64,000 nucleotides of DNA from Branchinecta lynchi (taxonomy: Eukaryota > Arthropoda > Branchiopoda > Anostraca > Branchinectidae), in contig JAKZAP010000017.1 of NCBI GenBank assembly GCA_023053575.1, forward strand, positions 1,991,501 to 2,055,500, given 5' to 3'. The notes beneath the pieces are model-generated. The model worked only from the letters and a program-made list of their open reading frames with translations, was not told where the DNA came from and made no database searches. Below are positions 35,101 to 47,100 of the stretch, in pieces. The position numbers and the translations under genes are program-made. The first letter of the stretch is position 1. Each line of letters opens with the position of its first letter.

Positions 35101-38100
35101 GTCCGGGTTGGGTCCGATACCTGTGGGGATGGGGGGGGGGTGAAAAACTCAAGAAACTCTAAAAGCAGAGGGATTGGGACGAAACTTAATGGATAGAACA
35201 AGCATTAGGCCTAGATGAAATTGACGGAGCCAGATGGGTTCGGGGCTCTGTGGGGGGAGTTGGAGGGGGTTTCCTGGAATTCCGGTAGTCGTGAGTTAGA
35301 ATAGTTCCAGATGTAAAACGACAACGAAACTTTGCAGGCATATTAGCGACCCAAATTATCTTGACTTAAGAAACTGACACAACATAGCCCTGGAAACTTC
35401 CGTTCCTAGATCCGAGCATTTTTTGGGGAGCAAGAGAAGAGAAATATGGATATTGACTTCTACAAATTGCAAACGAGTGGTCTGATTCGAGTGAAACTTC
35501 ATGGGTGATACGAATCGATGGCCTCGACATGTAAAACATGCGTTCGAACCATATGCGACCACGATTAGGGGAATTGGGGGTGGGGGGACTTTTGACATGC
35601 ACAAAAACCAAACGGATGTACCGAATGAGATGCAAATTCGACAGTGCCGAGTTTATGCGGCCTAGATTTGTTATTTGGTGTCCGGGCCGGATTCGGCCAA
35701 GGTAGGGGGGGGGGGGGGGGGTACTGGAAACTTGCAGATAGGCTATGCTCCAATTTCAGTAAAACTTGATGGACAGGAACAGGGAATTCAGAGATTGGGC
35801 CCGAACCGGCTCCGACAACGCTGGTGGGAGGGGGGGGGGGTACCGGAACTTTCCAAAAATGCTCAGATTCGAGTGAAACTTGATAGATGGTATAAAAGAA
35901 GATGCTTTAGGTGGTCGATTTTTTTTTATTCCAAACCAGACTCGGCTATGGTAGGTGGAGATAGAGTGAGTACCGGAAATCGTGTAGCACGTCTAGGGAT
36001 CAAACAAATAGATTTGTTGGGATGAAAGTTTGAACAGACAGGTGCATTTGCTACAGACAATCGAGACGATGCCGGAACTGCTCAGAAATGAGTGAAACTA
36101 AATATCCAGATCCAGATAACCGATTTTACGCATCTGTAGCATGAGACGCGAAAACTCTTTCGGAGCATAAGCAACACGGAAAATAGTGAAATATGGCAAA
36201 TGCAAAGATTAGTGAGGTGTCGTTCTTGTACAGCCTACTCGTACAAGTGCCATATGAGCTCGTAGCTCTTGTTTTGGATGTAGTTTTGTCGTAGTTTGAC
36301 ACGAGTTGCGTTTTTGATCGAAGTTTGAAGTTACCTTCAAACTCAAAGGTCTCTGCTTAAATACCATTTTTGGTCGCCGGTCACAGTTTCTTTGTCCTTC
36401 AACCTTTGACCGTCGAACTTCGTGAGCTAAGCAAGTTCCTCGGCAAGTTCGAAGTTTGCTTGAATCGTCGAAGAAACGTCGACCTGGCAAGGATCGCCGG
36501 AGTCGTAAAAACACTAATTAAGCAAACGGTGAACTTCGCGACGGCGTTCGAAAACGGAAATTAAGCAACCGGCTAAGCGAACGGCGATCAAAACTTCGAT
36601 CAAAAACGCAATTATACTTTTGTTTCAGTTATGAAGTACAGTATGTGTAATGGACAAATTAAATGGTATACTTACTGTACTTTCATAACTGAAACAAAAG
36701 TACGTCAAACTACAGTGAAACTACGTCCGAAAAAATGCACCTATATATTCAAACAACACATAAAACGGATATGTCCTGACTAGGACCCTTGCCAAGAAGG
36801 GCCGAAATATCGCTGCCAAAGCATCGTAGCTGACATATCCGTTTTAGGCATTGTTTGAATATATAATTGTGTTTTTTTTACCAGATGAGAATACAAATAG
36901 TACATCTAGCTCATTCGTCGATAATTCGTCGGCGCCTTCTTCAACGTTCAAGTTTTTGTTTTTACTGTCGATAATCATCACATAGATTTGACAAATACCT
37001 CTAAGAATAAAAAAATTTCGCACATTTTCGTCCCGTCTAAAACTAAACTACAGTATTTGACTACGAAATAAATTGATAAATTGAATAAAAGTAAGCGATA
37101 ATATGTACGCTAACAATCAGCTGACTCGCACACATCAATCTCTCACTATTCCTCCATGCTCTGCCAGATTTTTTTTTTTTTTTTTTAATGAATGAGAATC
37201 GACCTTTTAAGCTGGGACCTGAATAGAGGTTTTCTGGGATCCAAGGTTGTTAGTGCCGGCTCTCGGAATTTTTTTTCCTTCAAATTTTTGTTTCCCTTTC
37301 AAAATTTTTATATCAAGTTTCAAGTTTTTCAAGGTCTTTTATACGAAGATACTACTATAAATAAATACTTCTGCAAAACTCTGTAAAAAAGAATCTTACA
37401 GTATTTGTTACTGGGATCAATCTTCTCTCTAAAAAGATAATCTTATCTCTAATTCCGGTTAATCTTATCTCAGTAGAGATAGGATTAATCCCAGTAGCAA
37501 ATACTGCAGTTAACTTTAATCCTTATTCCAAGAAACTTTTGACAGTGAAGGAAGGAAAGAATGTTGTTAGATAAGAAGAAAGAAAATACGAAGGAAAGAA
37601 CGGGAGAACCGTACAACCGTTTCTTTCTTTCCCCTTTTTTCCTTTGTCTTTGTTTTTGTCGAAGTTTTGTTTTTATTAATGTTTTGTTTCGAGGGTAATT
37701 AGTCCCTTACAGGTTCGCCTCTGGGCATTGAAGATTTCATTTTTTTTAATAAACCCTTCATTCATTCATTCATTCATTCATAATCATCCAAACAAGATGC
37801 AAAATTCTTGAAACTTGTCTTAAATCTTTTGGGATCTGATCAATCGGCCAGGATTGTTCAGACCATTGGGAAAAAAGGCTCCCACAAACTCTAGGGACTA
37901 GGAGAAATTGGATGAGATAATTCAGCTCCAAAGTGGAAGCATCTTGATAAAGTGCCCTTTTTACCCGTCGACAAGACTGTTTATCTGCATTGTATGTATT
38001 TAAAGTTAAATGGGCATATCAAACTACCCCAATCCCACTCCGTAACAACCTAGGAACAATGCTTACCCCCTAGATCAGCAGCTTTTTCAACAGTTTCCTC

Positions 38101-41100
38101 TCTGTGATATTTCGAAGCGTAATTTTTGGGGCCAGTACATGCCCAATTTACTAGCTTGGACAAAGATAAAAGTGATGTTTCTTTCAAACCAGCTTGTATA
38201 ATTCAGATTTGAATAGGTTATTTGTTTTTGAATGATTTTTGTAGCTACGTTATTTTTTATAAGCTTATTGCATATACAAGTACCGGAAAAAAAAAAATCG
38301 ACTGCTTTTACGAAAAATCGCGGCGCTTCGCGCAGATTCAGCTATTTTTTTTACCGACTGTCCGACAAAATTGGGGGGGAGGGGGGGGGGGTTGTCTTTC
38401 TAGACAAAAGCAGATTGAAAAAATTTGCCTGCGGCGCTTGCTTTATTTTGTCCAAGGTACGTGCGTTGAAACCTTTCCTCTTTAGCGAAAGCTGAAATCT
38501 AAAGCTGAGGCTATAGAGGTATGTATACAAAAATTTTGATTTCAAGAATAATTTCAGCTGATGCATTTCAGCTAATTTTACACCGGCTTTATTATTTGTT
38601 GGTTACGTGCGCCATTGCCGCGTAGTGGCAACCAGGGGCGTCACGACTGGGGGGGGAGGGGGGGACGCCCCCCCCCAAGGCTGTCGGCCAGTCGGCCGCG
38701 CGATTTTTGGTCAAAACAGTTGATTTTTCTGAAAATTGGTCGATTTTTCTGAAAATCAGTGGATTTTTCTGAAAATCAGTCGATTTTTTTCAAAAATGTA
38801 ATTTTAGTTGTTGAAAACAGTCGTTTTTTCTGCAGAAAAAGTCGGTAAAAATTACAAGCCGGCCGGTAAATGCCTCGTCCCCCCCCCCAACTTTTTGGCT
38901 AGTAACGCCTCTGGTGGCAACAGTTCTATTTTGTCGGTACTTGGGAGTCGTATATAACGATCCAGGAGTCGTTGAAATGAGGGGTCTCACCAGTCCCCCC
39001 CCCCTTGGCCTGAGTGCTTCGGGCCACACCTGGGAGTGATATAAGGCCAATTACTACTGAAAGTTCATCTACATATATTTATGACTTGTTCCCACTTTGC
39101 TAGCACTTGTACCATGCTCCAGAACATGGTAGGTGGAGTTAGCTCAGGAAGTCGGAGCGGGAAGGTCAGAAAATAGGAAGCGAAAGTGAATACTTAGATG
39201 TTGTTTTACTATATACATTACTTGCGTTTTGTATCTGAATCCTCAGTTCTCGCATCTCAGTCCTCGATTCTCGTACAAATTACTGTTTTGTTCTTCTCGC
39301 TTCTCAACTCTCGCTTTTGACAAAATCACCAATTTAGCCACCCGTTATAACCTGCTTATACGGGTCGACCAGTTTGACCTTTGTTGACCTTCATGAGGGA
39401 GAATGGGAAAGGAGAATCGAGAAGAGATTATCGAAGCAACTTCTCCATTCTGCAGAATCGCAAAGCTTTCCCCCAGGGTTGATCACCAAGAACCAGGGTG
39501 TACGAGTTACTTCAGGATACTTTGGGTTACTCAGGGGTACTTTGGGTTACTTTTTTTTACATTGGGTTACATTAGGTTACTTTGGGTTACATTAGGTTAC
39601 ATTGGGTTACTTTGAGATACTTTTGGGTTACTTTCCAGGGTGTACGAAGTTACTTTTGGTGACCAACCCTGGGCTTTCCCTGTTCTCGGTTCTGTCAAAA
39701 CGCAAAAAAAAAGGAGAATTGGCTTCATCTCAGTAGTCATAAATGGCGAAATAGGAGAACTGAGAGGGGAATCGCAAGAAGAATTAAGAGAACTGTTATC
39801 AGTATCCTACCATACCTGAAATAAACCCTATAGCTTTTACTGTATGAATTTTAGAAGAGTTAATGATGTTTTGGCTTTCCCTTGATCTGAGTTGTGTCAC
39901 AGGGCTGTCATATAATATATTTGCCCGAAGTCCAGTAAATATTTCCCTTTGGGATCCCTTCGAAACCTTTGGTCTTCTTTCTGTATATGCTATCCACATT
40001 ATCTTCCCCATTCTCAAATAATATATTTCGCCAGAAGTCCAAAAAATCCTTGCCTTTGGGATCCCATCGAGACTTTTGGTCTTTTTCCTGTATATGCTAT
40101 CCACATTGTCTTCCCCATTCTAATATAATATATTTGCCCTTTGGGATCCCATCGAGACTTTTGGTCTTTTTCCTGTATATGCTATCCACATTGTCTTCCC
40201 CATTCTAATATAATATATTTGCCCTTTGGGATCCCATCGAGACTTTTGGTCTTTTTCCTGTATTGTCTTCCCACACATTTTCCTACATTGTCTTCCCCAT
40301 TCTAATATAATATATTTGCCCTTTGGGATCCCATCGAGACTTTTGGTCTTTTTCCTGTATATGCTATCCACATTGTCTTCCCCATTTTAATATAATATAT
40401 TTGCCCGAAGTCCAATAAATCTTTGCCTTTGGGATCCCATCGAGACGTTTGGTCTTCTTCCGTTTATATTTGTATTTACATGTTGTCATTTATGGTTGTT
40501 TGTTATGGCCTTTGGGCTTTTAAGACAAATAAATATCATATCATATCATATGCTATCCACATTGTCTTCCCATTCTCATATAATATATTTGGCCGAAGTC
40601 CAATAAACATTTCCTTTTGGGATCCCATCGGAACCTTTGGTCATGTTCCTCTAAGTACGTAAAGTAAGTAAGTAATAGTGGAGTAAATAAAAGATAATAA
40701 ACTTCAACACACAGAAAAAGACATTAAAATGTTCAATCTTCGGTCAGGAAGCAGTGGGTTACGTCGTGCGCTGGTTGGGCCCTGCTGTCCATGATGTCTG
40801 TTGTTGTCCGTGATGTCTATAGACTATCCAGGTTTTCTTCCCCATTCTCATATGATATATAATTGTTTGCCAAGTCACTGCTTATCATTTAATCGTCCAT
40901 TTTCCACCTAGCCTTATGTAATGGATATCCCTCACCACTCCTCCTTTACAAACAAGCTTCCCGATTTATTACGTTTTCCACAATCTTTTACGGCACGCAT
41001 TTTTATTGATCTCCTACTAATTCTTTGTTTTCTAGGTGTGGTCATCCGATTTAATTTGCTGTCCCTCGTCTATACGGGGTTTCTACTTTACCTGCCTCAT

Positions 41101-44100
41101 ATCCCGTTCCCGGGATCGGTAGACCGGATAGGTAAATGTCTTTTAAAATTGCTTTTAGTTTTGGGCGGAAATTCCTCCACATGATCTGAAAAGATCAGAG
41201 GTGACCTACAGTCGACTTCAGGAAGATTTAGTTAAAGTTTAATTGAATACGGATGTGATACAACAGTCTGCTTACCCATATGTCTGAGGTACCCATACCT
41301 CAAACAGGCTTGAAGGCACGATGGAAATGCGTTGCGTTATTTACTTACAATCGATCTCACCCAATGAATTTATTAGTTGCGTTTTGCAGATACCACGGTC
41401 TAAAGTCGTTTTTGCAGTTATCGTGGCATCTGATACCACGGTGAAAAGCCGTTTTTGCAGTTATCGTGGTATCTGATATTCATATACCACGGTCCGACCG
41501 TGGTAACTGATCGTGGTATTTGGAAAAGTCATCTTACTTTCATCAGTTTTTGTCAAATTGGTGGGAAAAAAGTTTGGTACTTAGTGATGCGACTGAATAT
41601 CAGTTTTGCTTTTGGGATGACTTCGAAAAAACCAGTCTTGGCAGTTGTTGTTTTTGCAGAGCAACCGTATATTAGATACCACGGTAACTGCAAAAACGAC
41701 TAATTGCAAATCCAGTTCCCGTGGTAACAGATACCATGGTATCTGCAAAAACGCAACTATTATTACGCACTTAGTGGTACTTGTGTCTCTATGCTTGTAA
41801 TATGTAGTAGCTACAACCGCAAACAGTTGCCGGATTTTTTTTTTTTGGGGGGTCACGTGCAATAGCAAGCTTTCTCCGAAAGTGACCTTCCAGTGGAATC
41901 GAACATTTTAAAACCTTCGATTTGTTGGCCGTTGAAATCCATGCTTGTGCTGACATTCGATGAACCCGAAAATCACCTCCATACATTTTTTCTGGCCTAA
42001 CCTAGGCAGTTTTAGAGTAATACCAACCCTAAATTGCACTGTCAAGCTTTAAAAATGTTGTCCATTACCATACCTTCTATGAAATTGTAGCCTCCTCGCC
42101 CGTCATTTGAAATTTAACTGAAAAGCCAGCTTATTTTCGTATCTTGGATTTTTAGTCTTTTACCCCGGGTCCGGGAATATGCACCGCTGGTCCGACACGA
42201 CAAAGTTCATCCCGACCTGTAAAATTTGAATTTCAGCACAAGAGTGAATTTCAGTGAGTGCGAAACGAGTAAATCTGACAGAAATAAGTTCACCAGCCTA
42301 CCAAAAATGTTTGATGGCATTCATGATATCAGTACCGATGACTGCTGCTATCAAAAGCTAGCTAGATTCTTTTTGTCTTTTTACCAGCGCCGCCGACCGG
42401 GTTGCTTTCAAGCAGACCGGAATTTCTTTGGAATTCTCGTCCCGCTAGACCTTTTTGGGATCCCAAAACGTAAGTGGAGGGATACCTATGACATCGCAAA
42501 AGTTGTCCGTGCGTCCGTCCGTCCTTTCGTCCGTCTGTAAGCACGATAACTCTCGTTGGGTCGTCGGACCAGTCAAGTTCGTAGATGGGCTTTGTAGCCC
42601 TACATTTCGGGGTGGGGGTGGAGGGTTCAAATTAAGGGGCAAACAAAAATATTTTGAAACAGCTAATGTGATAGTTGATTATGGGGTAAGAAGACATGCT
42701 GAGCACGATGGTGAAAACCATTTTGTCATCGGACGAGTAGTTCGCCCGGAATCCGGCCAAAGCCGGAAAGCTTGTTAAAATTAAAAGTTTTATTTCGAGT
42801 TGATTAGATGTTTGACTTAGGGCAAGAAGACTTGTTGAACGCTTATATGAAAACAATTTTCTACCCGGACATGTAGTTCACCCGGAATCCGGTGAAAACC
42901 GGAAAGTTGGTTAAAAGTAAAAGTTTAATCTGAAGTTGATTAAATGTTTGATTTTTGGGTAAAAAGACATGCCGAACACGATGGTGAAAATCATTTTCTC
43001 GCTGGACAACTATTTCGCCCGGAATCCGGCCAAAACCGGAAAATTTGTTAAAAGCAAAAGTTCGATTAGATGACAGATTAAGGGGTAAGAAGAGAGGCTG
43101 AGTTGGTTTATGATAATGTTTTTTTACCCGGACATATAATTATTCCGTAATCCGGTTGTAACTGGATTTTTTTTTAAGTCAAACTTTTATTCAAAGTTGA
43201 TTAGATGTTCTTTATAGGATATTCTTGTACGCTGGTATTCTTTCTGTATTTTTTTTTTTTGCTGGACTAGTAGTTCGCTCGGAAATCGGCAGGAAGTCTC
43301 GGTCAGTATCGTCAACATAGATATGGCTTATAGAGGTATATCTGAACTTGGTTTTCTCTGACGATTAGCCTGTCCAAGACTGGATCTGGCGAAGACAAGA
43401 CTCGATTGTCTGAATCAAATATTAGATTTTTGGGATCCCATCGACACCTTTGGTCTTGTTTCTAGTCGTCTTGACGAACGGAATCCTTTCAAGTCGACCG
43501 GAATTCCTTTCTACTTGACGGGGTTTCTTGTCCGTGTAAACGCTATATAAGCTTGACTTTTCATGTATATTGTTCTGTCGAAATTTACGATCAGACTTTT
43601 TTGTAAGCCTACCGGTATTACTTTCTGCCCATTTGAATTTTAAAAAATAAACTGCTTTTTTTCAGGGCCTGTGCGCTGGTTCTCGCGGATCCTGTTTTTC
43701 ACCGCCTTTTTCTTTGGTACCGTACAGTTTCTCTTCAACGTCGTTATCCTGTCATCTGAAGAAGTAGCAGACAGCTTAGAATTATGTAAGTAGACATACA
43801 GGAATGCAAACAAATCCGACCAATATTCTATCGTTTTGCTAAATACATATTGCGCCTACCCCCTTGGACGAGAAGCTCTAAAATTTCCAGTCGCTACCAA
43901 ATTAGTGATGCACTAACAGCAGTGGAGAAACAAATAGAAACTTATAGCCAAAATATTGATGATGACTGGAAAATCCTCTTGGTTTAATTGTATGGTAAAA
44001 GTTATATTGTGTATTTCGTAAGTGTACATTCGTATTGTGTACATTCTAGATTCTATTGTGTACATTCTATATTCTACGTTTCTGGACTTTATCCTCTTCT

Positions 44101-47100
44101 TAAAAAGAAAGACTTTCTTTCTCTCCGAAAAAGTTATTTTCGCTACTGTAAATTCCTTCTTGACCTCCCCATTGGCATCGGAATAGAGTAATTATTCGTC
44201 AGTAAGGTGTTCCAGATATTTCGGAGAAATTACTAATGTTACACAGGAAGCTGTTGGGTTCAGGATACTCTCAGTTTTCACCACACCACCCCCTTACCCT
44301 CCTGTTTATGTGCTAGGTTTTTTGTATGTATAGTTATTTTAGTATTTTCTTCCTTTCTTTTTCTTTATTGTACTCCACTTGTTTTTCCTCTGGAATTTGT
44401 GGGTAAGAAATAAGTTATTATTATTATTAAGTTATTCTGTTTCGTGTTTTCCTTTCTTTTTCTCTTTTTTCCTTATTATTTGCTCCGTCTTCGTTCCTTG
44501 TGTTTATATGAATGGGTTATAAATAAAATCAACATCATCATCATCATATATATATCAAAGAGACACTACCCGCGTCGTGTTGCCTGATATTAAAGCGGTT
44601 TCCTTGAAACTTGTCTTATCCTTTTTTTGACGACAATCTTCAGACATCAAATTACCAGTAGCAGCCTGGAATACTAGATCTTGTCGGTTAAAGCACACCT
44701 CGCACTATTTACTGCATAAAAGCGAGGCTTCACCTTCCAGATTTTTCTGCCGGGTTCCAGACAGCCGTTTTCGTCGAGACGGATCTGGAAGGTCTAGCCA
44801 GGCCAAAAACTTCTGGAAGTCTCGGGTGTTGGACACCCCAGATTCCGGATGTCTGGAAGGTACCATAGAGGCAATCCGTTCGAGAGACAGAACAAATATG
44901 CAAATGTAGGAAGGAAAGGGAAAGTGATTGACAGTTGTGACTGCGTGATGCAAGAGATATTTGAAATGCGAAAGGGACATCTAGGAAATGTTGAAGAAAG
45001 TAAAACTGGATGTCATCATTATCATGAAAATCTGGAAGGGTTGGCTTGACTATGCGGAAGCCCCACACATCTGGTAATCTGGAAGGTGAAGCCTGGCTTT
45101 AAGTTCCAATATTCAGAACTATTTGAATACCTATTGGACGGTGCAAAACGGATAAGTCAGCTACATTTTATTAGAGCTATATTTTGGCCCTTCTTGGCAA
45201 GAGTCCTTCTTAAAAGGGAATTTTCTTGCCACTTCAAGAATTCTTTGCCAAGAAGGGCCGAAATATAGCTCTGATAAAATGTAGCTGACTTATAGATTTT
45301 GCACCGTCATATATGATTCGCAGTCAGCCTGGGGTGAAGGAATATCTATTTGAATACCTTAAAACTAGGCTTTGCTTTTTTATTCGCAGCTTTTGCTGTT
45401 ATAAGCGTTTTCCCAGGTCCATTGACGTCTTGCAAAAACTCGGCAAAGCTAGATAACCGGGTTTACGCATCAATTGCATGATACGCGGACACTCGTTGGG
45501 GGAATAATGCCCATGGAAAACCGTGAGTCGCGTCAAGTGGGAAGATTAGTAAGGTATCGTTAGTGGGCTTAGAATGGAACATGTGAAAAATAACGATTAT
45601 AGAAAATTTAAAAAAAAAATTATATAGAAAATTACGAAATAGGTTGCATTGGCATTGTAGACACGACGGGTCGTGTCGGAACCGGTTACTACCCAAACTG
45701 TAAAAAATTACGGAAATAGGTTGCATTGGCATTCTAGACACGAAAGGTCGTGTTTGAACCGGTTATTACCCAAACTACCAATTTCCTTCTGTACCTTCCT
45801 CGCCGCACCCACAACCAACGAATCAGGAAGAAGTTGTCTGTCAAAATTTGTAGCCAGCGTAGTTGTATGATAGTTGTACGAAATAGTTGCATGTATTGAT
45901 ATGTAATAGTAAAGAGTACTATTACTAATGTGCCGCAGACTGGGCCAGTCTTAAGCAGTAGTATCCACTAGTATCCAGTCTTGCTAATAGTAGCATGCAG
46001 TAGAATGCAGCAACATGGTAGCGTTGAAGTAGAAGCATGTAGCAGCATCAGTTAGCACTGCATGCTACTTTTTCGTACAACTTCATACTACTATTCTGAG
46101 ATCGATTTTTCATTGGGATAGACCCAACTATAGAGACATTTCAGTATACCCGACGACTACGGAAAGAAGCATAAACCAATAATTTAAAGGAGTTACATCG
46201 TAAGCATTCTAGCAGTCGCAAGGTCTAGAACCTCCCCACTCAAGACCCAAGGTGAAGCCGCGACTCGATCCGACCGCTGGGTCATCTAGTGGCACGGAAG
46301 AGGGGGGGGGGGGTCGGGACCCATCAGAACGCGTATTTACACCATTTTCCCTCAAGTATACCTGCTATACCTGCTTAGAGTTTGATTCCAGTCAACGGGT
46401 GAAAAACCCTTTTCATGGGCAATTTGGGCCCACTTGCCCATGAACGGGGAGAGAGGGGATGGTTCAACTCTCCCCAACCCTTATGATCCAAAAGCACAAA
46501 GGAATTTCATCGCCTTCTCTCCAGTTAATGTCAAGTTAAAAACATTGAAAAATGGGCAATCTAGGCCCAATTGCCCCTGAACCAAGTGGGGTGGGGTTTG
46601 CGACCCGCAAAAAGTAAAAAGAGACCCCAATGCTGGCAATCCTACCAAGTTTCAACTAGATACCTGTTGATTCCTTTCACGGGTAACGAACTTTACTCCT
46701 GGGCAATCTGGGCCCAGTTGCCCATGAACGGGGTGGGTGGGGGAGATGCAACTTTGAAAGCAATTTCCTTGCCGTAGGATCTACACGTCCAAGAAATTTC
46801 ATCTTCCTATGTCCAGTTCTGGTCAAGTTATGAACATTATTCACTGGGCAATCTGGACCCATTTGCCCCTGAACCGCTTGGGTGGTACTAGGAGCATCTT
46901 CTGTGAATTATGGAAATCATGACCGCGCAGGCCGTTCAATGTGACAATGGCTACCAGAATGCAACTTATTTGCGATACTTTGCTGTGCCTGCATTGCTAT
47001 GACGTGTCTCTAATCGTGGGTTTACACACTGCGTAAAATCCGAGCGTATTTTGAAATCCGAGCGTATTTTACGCACGACGTATTTGAGAAACCGGTCCGT

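Larger units (their letters stand above)
23165..41035 (+). other. PIEZO intron 1 (17.9 kb)
   Basis: Runs from the GTAAGTAC donor to the TTTTCTAG acceptor. Listed repeats account for most of it. No internal coding exon fits the phase-1 to phase-1 join, and none is needed, since exons 1 and 2 restore an unbroken first helix. Confidence 0.65.

Noticed and set aside
39505..39650. Telomere-like TTTGGGTTAC array
   Set aside because: Units are irregular in length and sequence; an internal minisatellite is more likely than a telomeric relic.
39799..40371. Repetitive lysine-rich ORFs on the minus strand
   Set aside because: Translations of the family B terminus tandem array.
40921..41184. Single-exon start for PIEZO at 40921
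   Set aside because: The frame upstream of 41036 is interrupted by a strong acceptor (CTAATTCTTTGTTTTCTAG); the 23104 exon gives a better helix and exact phase.
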